Positions 39,421-51,999 of a stretch of 64,000 nucleotides of DNA are shown here, in pieces. A model generated the notes under the pieces. The model was not told the origin of the DNA. It searched no databases and saw nothing but the letters and a program-made list of their open reading frames with translations. The position numbers were made by a program, and so were the translations under genes. Origin of the DNA: Tetragonia tetragonoides (Eukaryota > Streptophyta > Magnoliopsida > Caryophyllales > Aizoaceae). The DNA is taken from assembly GCA_038025085.1 (NCBI GenBank), contig CM076144.1, forward strand, positions 46,726,001-46,790,000, given 5' to 3'. Position 1 is the first letter of the stretch; every line of letters begins with the position of its first letter.

Positions 39421-40207
39421 ACAAAACTCCATCGTAGGTAGTGATTAGATATTTTGAGAGAGGTTAAACAAAAACCCATCATAGGTATGTGTGATGAGGG
39501 GAGGTTTGTGAGGAAAAGTAGAGGAAAAAAAAAGAGCAAATTAAACTAAGCACCCTAAATTACTAAATTACAACCCTTCAACAAATTGGCTAACTAAATC
39601 CGAGATTATTTGATGGTGTCTGATGAAATGGAGGGATTATTTACTTGGTGAGACGAGGTCTATTTATAGGCAAAGGATGAGAAATGAGAATGTACAATAC
39701 CTAATTACCTATCATTTCATTGTGTTGGGGACCAATAAGGCAATAACAAGGCCTGCTTGGATGAAGAAATAATACTGTAATAACAACAAACCTAAGTCTT
39801 TACTCTTTAGGGACCAAATATTCGGCCCAAAACTCTGTCTCTAACCTAAACAATCCAATTATCCAAAGTCATTACTCAAAATCTTGATAACTTTCCAATA
39901 AGAAACAAAGATCAACAAAATCCATCATATGATATGCTCTTAGCTTCAACAATGCAAGAACAAAATCTGACTATTACTCTACTACCTATAGCTAGATACC
40001 ACTATGCAATGCTTACTATCTACTTACTACTCTTGCCAGTTCGATTTCGAAGATTTCATCAAAAACAAGATGATAATAGAACCTGAAGTTTTGATTACGA
40101 AACAGTATAATGCTAGCTCAAACTAGATAGCTGCTAGCAACTGACTCTGATAGTATATGTTCTGCTACTCATTATTTAATAGTAACCGCGAACTCATCGA
40201 TCAATCA
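39421..40207. other. Stretch between the unidentified frame and the exonuclease-like gene
   Basis: No gene was found. Pieces at about 39733-39850 match 35905-36000, and about 39885-39945 (AAAGATCAACAAAATCCATCATATGATATGCTCT) resembles repeats in the intron of the neighbouring gene. Confidence 0.4.
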
Positions 40208-41729
40208 TCAATGGCCTCCATGAATTGTTCTTCTTCTTCTTGGTGGTCTGATCTTCTTCTTAACGGCCATCTCGTCATGATCGTAGTTGGAGATCGGATT
40301 AACAACAGAAATAGGAGGTTCGGGCCACGTAAGCAGCTCATTACCTAGCAGGTAGAGGAGATAGGTATCCGCAGCACTAAACTTAAGATGATCAAAATCA
40401 CCCAAAAATGGAGAATTCTTCTTCTTCTTCTTCAATGGCGGCTCCACGGCATAATGAAAACGCTTACCCAGCACAGCCATGGCCAGCTTGTGAAGATCGT
40501 AGTGCAACAGATCTAGCTCCCATTTCTCTGTCAAAACCCTGGAGGCCAACTTGTTCACATCCAGTTTGTTGCAGCTCATCAGCTTCACGCCATGGTCCAG
40601 CTGATCGATTAATTACACAAATAACAAATTATACTCAAAATTATTAAGAAACAAACCAATTTAAGAAATTAAACTTTGGAATTAAAATAACAGAAAAAAC
40701 AGAGCTCCAACTGTATTTGCAAAATTCAAACAAACAATGAGCAAATTAACATAATACTACGAGCAACTGCACACTTATATTAAAGAGAAATTAATCAAAC
40801 AACATAAAATTCTGAAATGAAACTCTTACTCAAATCTTGAAATTATATGCATGCTCTTTAACAATATATAATAAACGAAGATCAACAAAATCCATCATAT
40901 CATCATATATATGCTCCTTCAATCCATCATATTCAAACTACTAAAATCTTGAAAAAATAGTAAAAACAGAGCTCCAACTCTATTTGCAAAATTCTAAGAA
41001 TAATTTAAAGCAAATTAATACTCGAATATATTACGAGCAAATGCAAAATTATAAAGAGAAATCAAGCAACATAAAAGTTCTGAAACGAAATTCTTTATTA
41101 CTCAAAATCTTGAATCAATATATATGCTCTCCAACAATAATGAACGAAGATCAACGAAATTCATGACATGATATATATATGCATGCTCTTCAATCCATCA
41201 TAGAGTATATATTAAAACTACTAAAATAAATCTTAATATGCTCTCAAAAGAAATTACAAAAAAAAAAAAACAAGAAAAATAGTACTGTATATTTTACCTC
41301 AATCTTTTTGGCGACAGACGCCATGTTAACACCGACGACAACAACACGAGAGTCAGAGAAGAAGGCTTTAAATTGCTGAAGAACACCTTCGAGGCCATGG
41401 GAGTACCACCTTGGGCTAAAGATGAGGCACTGAGCTCCAATGCAGATGGTGTACAGCCTGTACGGATTATCTTTCCTATGAAACGAGTAACTAGTATCCT
41501 CTTCGACAGAGAATCCGACGACAATGGTGTTGTCGTTATACTCGCCGGAGTTCAAGGAGTTACGACGGCGGTTGTACATCTCAATAGCCTCCGTGAGCCA
41601 TTTTCCGACGACCTTATCGGACTTAGTTACGATAGTGACCATACGGTGGTTGTCAATGTAAATGGTGGAGGCTTCGTAATTGTTTTTGTCTTCGTCTTTC
41701 TTCTCCATTTTCTCAATGGTGATGTCCAT
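40208..41729 (-). CDS. WRN/RNase D-like 3'-5' exonuclease-fold protein, catalytic residues degraded
   Basis: Two minus-strand exons, 41729-41298 and 40600-40208, join in phase to 274 residues. The DnaQ-like fold is visible: IVVGFSVEED (about 69-78), YRLYTICIGAQCLIFSPRW (90-108), VVVVGVNMASVAKKIELDHG (129-148), KLDVNKLASRVL, and near the end LKFSAADTYLLYLLGNELL (216-234). Plants have a family of Werner-syndrome-exonuclease-like proteins with this layout. In active members the first strand carries DxE; here it is SVE, so the first Asp is lost. The second-motif Asp is Ser138, and the Tyr of the YxxxD motif is Phe218, with Asp222 kept. It may be a non-catalytic nucleic-acid or protein binder. The tail is Lys/Arg-rich. 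A TATAAA box lies about 95 bases upstream of the chosen ATG, placing an earlier in-frame ATG at 41855 upstream of transcription. Confidence 0.75.
40689..41215. repeat. Tandem duplication inside the intron of the exonuclease-like gene
   Basis: Two imperfect units of about 250 bases, roughly 40695-40935 and 40962-41215, share ACAGAGCTCCAACT, TTTGCAAAATTC, AAAGAGAAAT and a run ending TATATATGC..TCCATCAT. A third diverged copy lies outside the gene at about 43710-43960. Confidence 0.75.
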
Positions 41730-41825
41730 GGCTGACCGGAGGAGAGAGAGAAGAAACTGAGGAGAGAGAGAGAAATGGTTTTTTTGGGGTGGTGAAGGTG
41801 AAATGATAATATCAGAATGGCTGGT

Positions 41826-41831
41826 TTTATA
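41826..41831 (-). promoter_or_regulatory. TATA box of the exonuclease-like gene
   Basis: The minus strand reads GTCTATAAAACCAG, a good plant TATA context, about 95 bases upstream of the ATG at 41729. It argues for that start codon over the in-frame ATG at 41855. Confidence 0.6.
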
Positions 41832-41855
41832 GACTAATCCTGACTTGCTTTCCAA

Positions 41856-42374
41856 GTATAATATTTATTTTACTTTTATTTTTCGTTGTGTACGGATGGG
41901 GAGGTAATTATTACCCGTAACAGAATTTCAGAGATGGGGATTGGTGCACAGGTTGCAGACTGCAGCAGACGTTATTTGGGTGGGAGGGACTGAGGAGTGA
42001 GGAGGGGGAGGAGGGATGTCTGTTGTCACCAGGTGGAATCTTCCAGAACTTATTTCTTGTATAATTTATTCCATTTTTTGTTATTTAAATAATTAGCCCT
42101 TTTTCATGGCAAGAAGCCTTTAGGAAAATACGAGTACCTTGAAAGAGGCATTCTTTATTTGTTGAGTTGCAAATAAGGTGTGTTTATACTTTATAGGTTT
42201 TGGAGGAGGAAATAAATTAAACCTCATTTTAGAAAAAAGAATTCATAAAAATGAAGTTTTTAAAAAAAGTCTTGAATTTTCAACCCTCTCTTTAAGACTT
42301 AAATAAAAAGTTCGTGAAAAATTAATGTGACAAATTTTATATTTTTTAAGAGTTTTATACATTATGGATGCTCT
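41856..42374. other. Upstream region of the exonuclease-like gene
   Basis: Probably proximal promoter on the minus strand, followed by AT-rich sequence. A GA-rich piece (GGGAGGGACTGAGGAGTGAG) lies at about 41981. No coding sequence was found. Confidence 0.35.
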
Positions 42375-42409
42375 AATGTTATTTGATTCATTTCATTATA
42401 AACAAACCT

Positions 42410-42740
42410 ACTCAGTACCTTCTCAATATGTTAATAACGTGATTAAACAATGTCGAACGCTAATTGATAATAAACCAGACTCGGAGGTGTTCTTTCGTCA
42501 TTTGTATAGAGAAGCTAATCAAGCCACGTATTGATTAGCTAATCTTGGTGTGCAACAAGCTTCCACGCTTCAGTTTTATAGTGGTGATCCTTCTAGCGAG
42601 CTTAATTAAGCGTATTTTACAAGCCGATGTAAATAGGTATGGCATTGCCACGTAGGATTAAAACTTAAATGTAGTTTTCTTTGTACCTTTTTTATTTCTT
42701 TGTTGGGGCTATGTCCCTCTTCGACACCAAAAAATAAATA
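42410..42740 (+). pseudogene. C-terminal RNase H remnant and 3' end of a LINE
   Basis: In one frame the sequence reads QYVNNVIKQCRTLID, then FFRHLYREANQATY, a stop at the place of the usual Trp, and LANLGVQQASTLQFY. This is the final helix of a LINE RNase H (HVYREANxxAD.LANLG). A 3' untranslated stretch with TTCTTTGTACCTTTTTTATTTC and an A-rich tail (AAAAAATAAATAAAAAAA) at about 42726-42745 follows. Only the last part of the element remains. Confidence 0.75.
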
Positions 42741-42829
42741 AAAAAACCTACCTAAAAAAGAAAGTTAAAGATACAATTCATATTAACCCAAATAATCATT
42801 GTCATTCGCAAGTCCATTTAAGCTACTTC

Positions 42830-43430
42830 TTTTAGTCTTTTCTCTGTGTTTGGCGCTTTTATTCTTCTTTTTTCTTTAGACAGAAAGCGGTTATTCTTCT
42901 ATTTCCACTCCCGAACCAAAACACAAATATCCACCAAAGCAGCAGAGGAATAAATGACTCCATGCATTAACACCCAAAATCAAATCCTCTAACTAAATTT
43001 AAACCTTATATTCAAACCCCACAATTTACTTCATCGACAATCATATCAATATTTTCACTAGTAGAACCAACCCCAAATTTACTAAACTTGAAATCAGATT
43101 TTTTTAAAACTCGTATCTTATCTTGTGTAACCTTAATCCACCGTGTAATAAGGACACAAATGCAAATATATTGGGACATGGAGAATATTAAAAAATATAT
43201 ATATATATTCTCATGGTCCACACAAGTTTTTTTTTCTTATAATTACTGCGTGGTTAAACCCTTCACTATTATGGAGTTCAAGGATGCTTTGATTGGTATA
43301 TACGTTGATCATTTTCTTGAATTGATTTGAATGGAGGGAAATTGAGATTGCCCTAATAAGTGTTTCAAAACCTTAAACCCATGGTTGGAAACTCTTCAAC
43401 AATCAATCTGATAAATTTTTAATAATTGGG
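42830..43430 (+). pseudogene. Degenerate copy of Man1-like exon 1 and part of intron 1
   Basis: The sequence ATCAATATTTTCACTAGTAG then AACC..CCCAAATTTACTAAACTTGAAATCAGATTTT matches the coding exon at about 46140-46205 (ATCAATATTTGCACAAGTAG, CCCAATTTATTACCCTCGAAATC). The preceding CCCAAAATCAAATCCTCTAA matches 46065-46085. Stop codons and indels prevent translation, and no later exons follow. Confidence 0.7.
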
Positions 43431-43689
43431 CCTTAACAAGTGAGCAACATATATAAGTTAAGTGAGGTTCCAACCCAAAATCAATTGGCAATGGGTGAAG
43501 CTCACCACTTCCTTATATACATACATGCTTAAGACCACTAAATCTTTCCATGTGGGAAACAAATCCACCTCAACACAATCCTAAGCTGTTAGATTAGGTG
43601 GGTAAATCATGATCCAACAACTTTTTTCTTCTTATTAATGGTCTGTACTATTAACTTGCAGAGGTTAACTGCACCCAAAAAATTTGCAG

Positions 43690-44640
43690 ATTAAACCTCG
43701 AAAAATAAAATAAAAACAGAACTCCAACTCTGCTTGCACAATATGCAAAGAACAATTTGGAGCAAATCAATATATAATTACGTACTGAGCAAATGCACAA
43801 TTATAAAGAGAAAGCAAACAACATATATAAAAGTTCTGAAACGAAATAAATTACTACTCAATATCTTGATATGCTCTCCAACAAGGAACAAATTAAAGAT
43901 CAACTAAATCCATCATATGATATACTCTTTAACAAGAACAAACATCAAGTACAAAATACATCATAATCATGCTCGCTAGCTACTAAATTCTCAACACTCT
44001 TAGTAGATGTTCTTATTTACAATAGCTGACTCGACCCTAAGTTATCAAGAAAAATCCTAACCTGACCCTGAACTTGACTCGAACTCTACCCTTTTTTTTT
44101 TTTAATTAACACAAAAACTTCTATGAGACGGTCTTTTTGTAACTTATGGTGAGACGGGTCACTTTTCAATAAAACAAGAGTCACTAACTCAGTACTCACC
44201 ATAAGTGACCCCTATATTTCAAAAAGTGATCCCAATTTTCTAAAATTAAAAGTCATTTCCTATCATGTTTGACCACCAACCTGAAAATTGAAATCGACCC
44301 TAAATATAACCTGAATTACCCAACCTGCCAACCCGAATTGCCATGCCTAATACTACCTACTCTAGCCACAAATCAACCAAATACTAACCCAAACAGCAAC
44401 TGACGACTCTGATATTATGTACTACTCATTATTACAGTACTATGTAACCACGATGCGATATATAGATTCATCGATCATGACCTCTATATATGGCTCCATT
44501 ACCTTTTCTTCTTGGACATCTTCGCCTTCTTGTTATTGCTCGTCGACGGATTATTATTAGCAGCAGAAATAACAGGTTTAGGAATGGAAACATGGCTTTT
44601 TGGGAGCACTTTACTTCTTTTTGGGCCAATCCAGTGCAAA
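43690..44640 (-). pseudogene. Partial, decayed second copy of the exonuclease-like gene
   Basis: The part 43710-43960 matches the intron repeats of the gene at 40208-41729. At about 44590-44488 the minus strand reads HVSIPKPVISAANNN, then a Lys-rich end NNKKAKMSKKKR and a stop, resembling the C-terminus of that gene (WPEPPISVVNP...VKKK). The downstream flank (CTACTCATTATT..AGTA..TAACC) also matches 40165-40190. The exonuclease-fold core is not found here. A foldback piece at about 44115-44215 (ACTTATGGTGAGAC / CTCACCATAAGTGAC) is inserted in it. Confidence 0.6.
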
Positions 44641-46037
44641 CATGACTAGTTTTAATCCAAAGAAATTTAATTTGAAACTGTGGTCAAACCAACCAAAAAA
44701 AAGTATGAAACACTGCAAAATGACTATAACATTTTAAACAAAAAGAGTAATTTTTCACTAAAAAGTATCAATGTTACAATTTGAATAAATTTTTTACTTT
44801 TATTTGGTTTACAATGAGACAGTTTTACCTAAGGTATGCTGTTGCTACTCGTTAAATTGTTGGTATGCATATTTTTTATTTATGATTAAATTTAAGAAAA
44901 TTAAATGTTAAGTTAGAACGTCGAATGTTAAATTTATTATCTCCTTTGATTTTTCATGATCTCTCCATATAATCTCCTTTGATTTTTCACGATCGCCGCA
45001 TATACTCTTCGATCACGTGAACACCTTTCTCGCTTGCTCTCATCTCATCATCAAGCACGACCATGCTGAAGGTCACTTTGTTGTTGTTGACTTCGCTGGA
45101 AATAAGCTTGAAGATATTGTCCCATCTTTCCCATAATTGTGATGTTACTTGTCAATCTAATTTGGGTCGTGGCTTTTCACATTCACGTCGGGTATTGGCC
45201 TCGATGATGAAAACTTTAATAGATGGCCTCGATGCTTGGATTTTCGAGAAGTTATTTGTTTATTGTTAATTTCATGCTGATTCTCACTTTTTTCTTTCTC
45301 TCAGGAAGGTTGTTTGTTCCATTGAGTGACATGGATTCCCCAACTCCATGCTTAAACTTTCGAGAAGTTATTTGTTCATTGTCTATTTCATGTTGATTCT
45401 TATAAGAGCGAGTATAATATGTCTGATTTCGGCCATATAAATGACGTTGTTTGTTATATCTAATTTCTCATTGATCATCTATCTTTCATTATATATCAAA
45501 TTTTCCTATAAAAACACCATACAAGAAAGACAATGAAGTTGCACGAATCTAGACATACTATTTACAAAAAATTTACTTAGTGAACTCTAAAAATGAAAAA
45601 AAAAAATAATCATCACAAAGTCTTTAAATTAATGTTGTCTACCCTATATTTGTTTTGAAGTATGCATTTTTACTTGCTAAGAATTTAGATGCAAATAAGG
45701 TGTATTTATAGGTTTAGGAGGAATAACTTGGCGCTATTTTTTAGGGTCGACTCTTGGGCCATTATACATGCCTCCAATGCCTCTTAACTCAACCGTTCGA
45801 AATAAATAAACAGCAAAGCCCACCTAGCATCTTAAGATCATTTGACTCATTTTGACCATAACCAAATTTATAAATACCTTATATTAACCCTAATTAATAA
45901 TTATTATCCTCTCAAAAAAAAATAAATAATCCTGAATAAGGAAAATTTCCGTTATATTTTTCTCTCTCTCCGTTTTGTGCTTCTTACTCCCGCTTCCAAC
46001 CCAAAACGCAACAGCTAACGGAACAGCATACCAAGGG
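44641..46037. other. Gene-free stretch and leader of the Man1-like gene
   Basis: At about 45000-45150 one frame reads FDHVNTFLACSHLIIKHDH then FVVVDFAGNKLEDIVPSFP before a stop. It looks protein-derived, but I do not recognise it. From about 45955 the CT-rich leader of the Man1-like gene begins. Confidence 0.4.
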
Positions 46038-49000
46038 ATGAGTTCATCAACACCAAAAAGACGCCCAAAACCAAGTCCTCAAAACCCTAATTTCAAACCC
46101 CCAAATCACTCTCCCTCTTCATCTTCTTCATCAACATTGACATCAATATTTGCACAAGTAGAACCACCGCCCAATTTATTACCCTCGAAATCCGATTTTC
46201 TGAAGCTCTTCGCCGTAATTATAATAGCTGCCACTGTTGCCATTGGTTGCAATTTTCTCGCTAGCGTTTTCGATCGCCAAGTTAAACCGTTTTGTGACAG
46301 CGATTTTGAAAACGATGATGCACTGCTTGGTACGTTCATCTTTTTATTTAATTGGATTGAATTGTTGAGAACTAGGATTAGAGGGTTTCATTTAGTTAAT
46401 TAGTTTCATAATGAATGTGAATTTGCATGATAGCAAGCTAGGTTTTTGTACTGCTTGGTAGGTATGATGATGTTCTTGAACTGAACTGAAATGCTGAGAA
46501 ATTGAGATCGTTGGATTAGAGGGCTTTTTTGTTTATTTATTTTTAAATTTAGTTAGTTTCAGATTGAATGAGGAATTTGAATGAAATCAAGCTGGGGTTT
46601 TGTATTTATAGCAGATTAGCAGCTAGGCCTTGAACTATCATCAACAAATTTGAGCTATAGCTATGGTTATTACAACATTTAGTTGTGATAAACTCAAACG
46701 CAGCAGGGTAGGGAACCCTTAACAATCAATGCGCAGCTGTTTGAAGCGGTAATGTACCAATGATCATATGCTCTTTAGATGTGCCTAAGGTTTATGATCT
46801 GTAGGCCATTACCTTAGGCACATCTATACTGGGTTGTTTTGTGGTATTCGTTCGAACAACATCTGTGACCTAACTTATTTTAATTTATTTTAATGCTCTG
46901 CAATTAATTGTTCTTGAGTCGAGCTATAATATCGGATCGTTTTGCCACCTTCAGTTAAGTTGCATATGCCTCTTCCCTTCCCCAACCAAAGACTAGAAAA
47001 AAAAAATGAGGCAAAGGGGTTGATTCGGTATTTTGATTGTCTCTTTTCTGGCAATTCCTATATTGCAGATTCATGTGAGCCTTGCCCTAGTAATGGAAGG
47101 TGCTATAAGGGACAGTTGGAGTGCATCCAAGGATATAGGAACCAAGGAAAGTTATGTATAGAAGATGGAGATATCAATCAAACAGCGAATAGACTTGTAT
47201 GTTGTTACACAACCAGATAGCTATATTTTGTCTGTTGTATTGTTTTTTGGTTGATTGGGATAATACATGTTCTCATTTGGTTGTGTCTTAGTGTTCTGCA
47301 CTGAAAGCTTTTGTCTTAAACAATTGCAGTCAGAATGGGCAAAAGATCGTCTATGTGAAGCACATGCTCAATACCTTTGTGATGGATCCGGAACAATTTG
47401 GGTTTGTCACTTAACTGCTGTCTGAACTTCTGAGTTTGTTCAAATGACACCTTTGTATATTTATCTTCACAAAGTTCAGAGATTGTTCAGAGTAGTAAGA
47501 TATTTCCACTATGACTGTCTTTTAGGTCTCTGAGGATGACTTGAAGAGTATGTTGGCCAACCATGCGTTGATTCAGAGTTCGACTGTAGATAAAATAAAA
47601 AACATGTATATACAAGAAAGATCAATGGAATTTATTAACAAACTTCTGGATACAAGGACAACTGCTGATAGGTATGCTTTTATTCATTGCAAAGCACTGT
47701 TACTGCGAGTCCAAAGTCATCTTTAAGCTTCAAAGCAAAGCCGTTGTGTGCTCATGCGGTGTGTATTACATATAGTTACCCTTTCTTTTTCAGGATTACA
47801 GAGTTCAAGTGTCCCGAAATCTTAGCTGACAGTTACAAACCAGTAACCTGTCGTGCTCAACATTGGATAGCTGAACATTTCTTCTTACTTATTCCGGTTT
47901 GTGCAATGGTATGCAACTTTCGGAGGCAGCCTCTCAAACCTTCGTGTTTACTAATAGCTTCGTAATGATTGTGACAATGTTGAAATCTACAGCTTGTGGG
48001 ATGCACATTGTTAATGTTGAGAGTTCGCAGAAAATGGTATTTGACAGGACGAGCAGACCACCTTTACCTCCAGGTTTGCACAAACTTTTGTTTTTTGATT
48101 AGGCTGCATATATATGAATCTCCCAAAACCAATCGGCAGTGTGCTTGGGATCCTTCGTGGTTTTCTTTGTTGGATTATTCTTGAGGACTTGAGATTGCAT
48201 AAAATAATTCGGTGTTATGAAAAATGGAAAGCAAACTATCAGATGAGGTGAAATTTTGGTGCCATTAAGAGATATAATGTAGCAGTTGTGGGCTTAGAGC
48301 CACCACATTTATGGTAGGTCTGAGTTATAGTACTAACATTGTGGCTTTCAATTAGTGGTAGGACATTGGTTTTTGAAGGGGATCCTGTTGAGGATAGCCA
48401 TCAAAGTATGGCATATTGGAATCCTTACGGAAGAACTGTGGTTATCTTGTGCCCAAATTGTCTTCTAATAGGAGATTTAGCCTGAACTTCACAATTTTTT
48501 CTTTAACAATCTCTTAACAGGGAGAATAATATGAATTGAAGGAATTAGATGGCAGTAGCTTTACACTGCACAGAAGAAGACGTTGTCTGACAATTATAGT
48601 GAAGAAACTATATATAAGATGTGTGGAATGCCAAATTTCTGAAAGAGTCACTATTTTGCAATTTGCCAATGCAATTTTCCAGCTTTGGGTCATAATGGAG
48701 TAAATCAAACATTCTCACTCAACTTTGCTCTTATTTTTCGTGAAGTATGAAGCCAGTGTCTGATAGAACATAGAAGTCTAGCAGAAACAAGTATTCTGTA
48801 AGGCTATGTGCATCTGGCCCGCCAATACTCAGTCATTGGTGGGAGTTTTGTGTGAGGCACTTGGTTCGTCGTATGGCGTGGGTTACATGCACTAGGATCG
48901 AAAGCCTGTGTATGACAAATTGACAATGTCTAGTGTTTCCTTATTGAATTTAGTATAGTTGACCGATAATGTGTTGAGCAATAGACTGATCATATTATCT

Positions 49001-51999
49001 TTTAGGAGAGCTCCCTAGCCCAATTAACTAGAAAATTTGGATGCTGGAGTCTGTAAAGCTGGGAAATTAAAGCCATTGTTGTCTAATCTGTTGAAAGGAC
49101 TTATTCTTGTGCACAACATTGAGCTATTACATTCTAGTCGTTGGATCATAATAATCTTTTTTGTTAATTCAGCTACTTTTGAATAAATGACAGGTTTGTA
49201 ACATACTTGAGGAGAATGCCTTGATGTCTAAGAGCATGTCTGACAGAGAACCCTGGTTAGTTGCCTCTAGGCTACGTGATCATCTGCTCTCACCCAGGGA
49301 AAGAAAGGATTCTCGTCTGTGGAAGATGGTATGTCATATCCTTTTATTCTTTACCCCCCTCTCCCGTGGCATTGCTTGTACCTTTTAAAATTTTGCAGTG
49401 CATGTATTCATGAATCATGATATCTCATCACTTTACCTCTAATCTGTTACACAGTAGATTTCCCCCTTTTCTTTATCTTTTTCCTTTGGGGAGGTGGGAG
49501 TCTTTGAGTTGGAACTTCAGTCTTCCGAGGAACTACAATCAACTGAGGGCATTCCTCGTAAAGTGAAAAGATTAGGTAATGGATCAAGAACTACCTTCTC
49601 CCTCACTGTCATCCTACCCTCCATAAAAATAGGACAAAATAAAATAAAGAAGACTACAAATTCTGTGACTTTGATGTGATTTGGGAGTAAAATGCCTTCA
49701 GAAGGGAGCTGGGTTCATCTGTTTCTCGAGGCTTTTGGTTCTTTGGGATAGGTTTTAGTGAGAATATGGTGTAGCATTTTTCCACTGGGATGAACATGAT
49801 TCAAATGCAGCAGACTGTCTTGAGCCAAGTGAACAAAAGGAAAAGAATGGAGAACTTTCTGTCAGTTTTAGAGCCGAATTGATGGATAATATAATTTGTT
49901 GTGATGGCGTGATGCAATGGAAAAAGAGATAGAAACCATACACAGACCTTACACACATCTGTACATGTACGCAACATTTGTATCTCTTCCTCAAAAATTT
50001 GAATATATCCAACCATATGTTTTCCTTTGGAGAAGCTTGCTGGTTTGGAATCTCTATCTTTTTTCTATGTTCTTTTCCCTGAAACCACAGTGCTTTCTTG
50101 GCGTGCCCCTTTCCTGACCTTTTAGGGGCTTATTATGATTGGATTCAAAAATAATGTAGCAGAAGGTGGTTAGCTATGCAACATATACTGGACGCCTTAA
50201 GGAAGCTTCATCACTACAAGTCGATGATTCTCTTTAATCCTTTCGTGGGGACCTCAAAGGCTAAATGGCTAATGCATGATCGCTGTATTTTCATTATTTG
50301 GGCCCTCATGAGGCTTAACCTCTGAAATTTATTATTCATTAAGACGGTCATTTTACTATTTAGTATTTACTCCAACTAATGTTTATAACAATTTTTGGCA
50401 TCAAATTGGCAAATTTCCTAAGTTAGCTAAAAGCTAGGTGGGTGGCTGTGTGGGGAATTCCAATTAGGGTATAGTCGCACATCTAATATTCTCTCTTGTT
50501 CATTGAACCTGTGAGAATGTACATACTTTCTCTGGGAAAAGCTATTTGTGATCCCCTTAAAAAGTATGGTTCCAGGGAGTGGAAGCTTTGATGGGAGTGT
50601 CAGTGGGTCTCCCTTCCCCTTTTTCTTCTCTTTGAGGCTTAGTGTATATATGTATTCTGAAGTCCTCATGTTAAAGTTATTTCATTTTCCTTTGGTAGGT
50701 TGAGGAGATGGTTGAGTTAGATTCTCGCTTGGACCGTTATCCGAAGCTTGTGAAGGGTGAATCAAAGGTGGTGTGGGAATGGCAAGGTAGGGAAGATGTA
50801 TTGATAAAAACTTCTGCAATTAGCTTAGAAGATGAGATTCCAATAGCTATAGTGATTAGTGAAGCCTCATTTTGCATCATGAGTTGGGACAAAGGAGAAG
50901 TTTGTCACTTAAGAAGGGGATATATTGACCTAGACAACAATTAATCAAAACAAACCCGTCATTATGAAATGAAGTTAGAAAGAGAAATAAACTCTTCAAA
51001 AGGTGTTATTGCTTTCTACAGGATTTGTTATGTCCTTAGTTTTTCAAATAGAGATTTTTTTCCCTTCTTTAGCACCTCTTTTAAGAACTGCTGCGTTATA
51101 TTGAGTCGAATCTCTTGCAAATTTGATTGTTTTCTTTGCTTTCGAGTAGGTTTTGCTGCTGCTTGTAGTTATTTTCTCATGCAACGAGACTTCGCTTTGA
51201 TATGCATCTGTTTAAAATGGTCTGTTCATTGATGTTGATTTGTATACTTGTATTTGTTCATGTCTTGAACCCTTGATTCTCTTCTATTTCTTTCATATTT
51301 TTAAGCTACTTGTGGACTTTTAAGCTACGTGGCTCACTGCAACATGTCATTTATTAGGGATATGCTTATAAAGAAAAGCCTTCTGAAAGAAGAAAAATGT
51401 GAGAAAGTAAACTGTAAATGTTGGTATAATCATATAGAGGAGTATTGCTTGAGACATAGGAGAGTGATCCATTTATTTTGTCATCTTGTGACAAAAATAT
51501 CTTTTTCTCATTTTTTCTTTTTTCGTCATTTTGATATTTCCGTATCCTTGAATACTTGTGTAAAAAAAGAAAGAAGAAAAAGAAAGACAAAAAAGAACTT
51601 ACGTGCTCTTTGAATGCAAGCTAGACATTCAAGCTATTTTGTAGATAAAGGGTCAGTTGGATATCTCTACTAAAGATTTCACTTTCAATGGCAAGTCAGA
51701 GTTCTAAAGGACTTTATAACTATTGTCTTGATCATCTTGAATAATGAGAAGGCTCTTTAAAATGTTGTGTGTATTCAGTTTCTACATTCCTATGTCCATT
51801 GTTATGTACCTCTTGTCTTTTGTTTTACTTGTGTCTTGCACTGTTCTTTTCAAATAATGGCTTCCATGCCGGGCTCCTTTTTTACTCTTTTTCCTTCTCC
51901 TTGTTAGTTGAAGGTTCTTTGAGTTCAAGGAGGAGAAAGGAGGAGATAGCTAATGAGAAGTCGGGTGCACATATGAACAGGTCTTCCAATCAGAAATAG
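46038..51999 (+). CDS. Man1-Src1 C-terminal (MSC) domain protein, putative inner nuclear membrane protein
   Basis: Nine exons keep frame: 46038-46329, 47069-47196, 47330-47401, 47526-47671, 47794-47908, 47993-48073, 49194-49328, 50699-50786 and 51908-51999, giving 382 residues. A Pro/Ser-rich N-terminal tail (1-52) precedes a membrane span at about 56-76. A luminal part has a Cys-rich loop (CEPCPSNGRC..., about 100-127) and WAKDRLCEAHAQYLCDG. A second span at about 239-262 (HFFLLIPVCAMLVGCTLLML) and the MSC domain follow, with VCNILEENALMSKSMSDREP, LRDHLLSPRERK and YPKLVKGESKVVWEWQ. This is the layout of Src1/Heh/Man1 proteins, without the LEM or SAP-like head. Plants have such a single-domain relative (for example Arabidopsis At5g46560, from memory). 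A nuclear envelope role is inference. All introns are GT-AG. A possible 3'UTR intron lies at about 52014-52136. Confidence 0.88.

Noticed and set aside
41730..41855. N-terminal extension of the exonuclease-like protein from an upstream in-frame ATG
   Set aside because: A TATA box lies at 41826-41831, so that ATG is upstream of the likely transcription start.
45063..45269. A 68-codon frame
   Set aside because: A different frame at about 45000-45150 looks more protein-like, and both break quickly. I recognise neither, so no gene is called.
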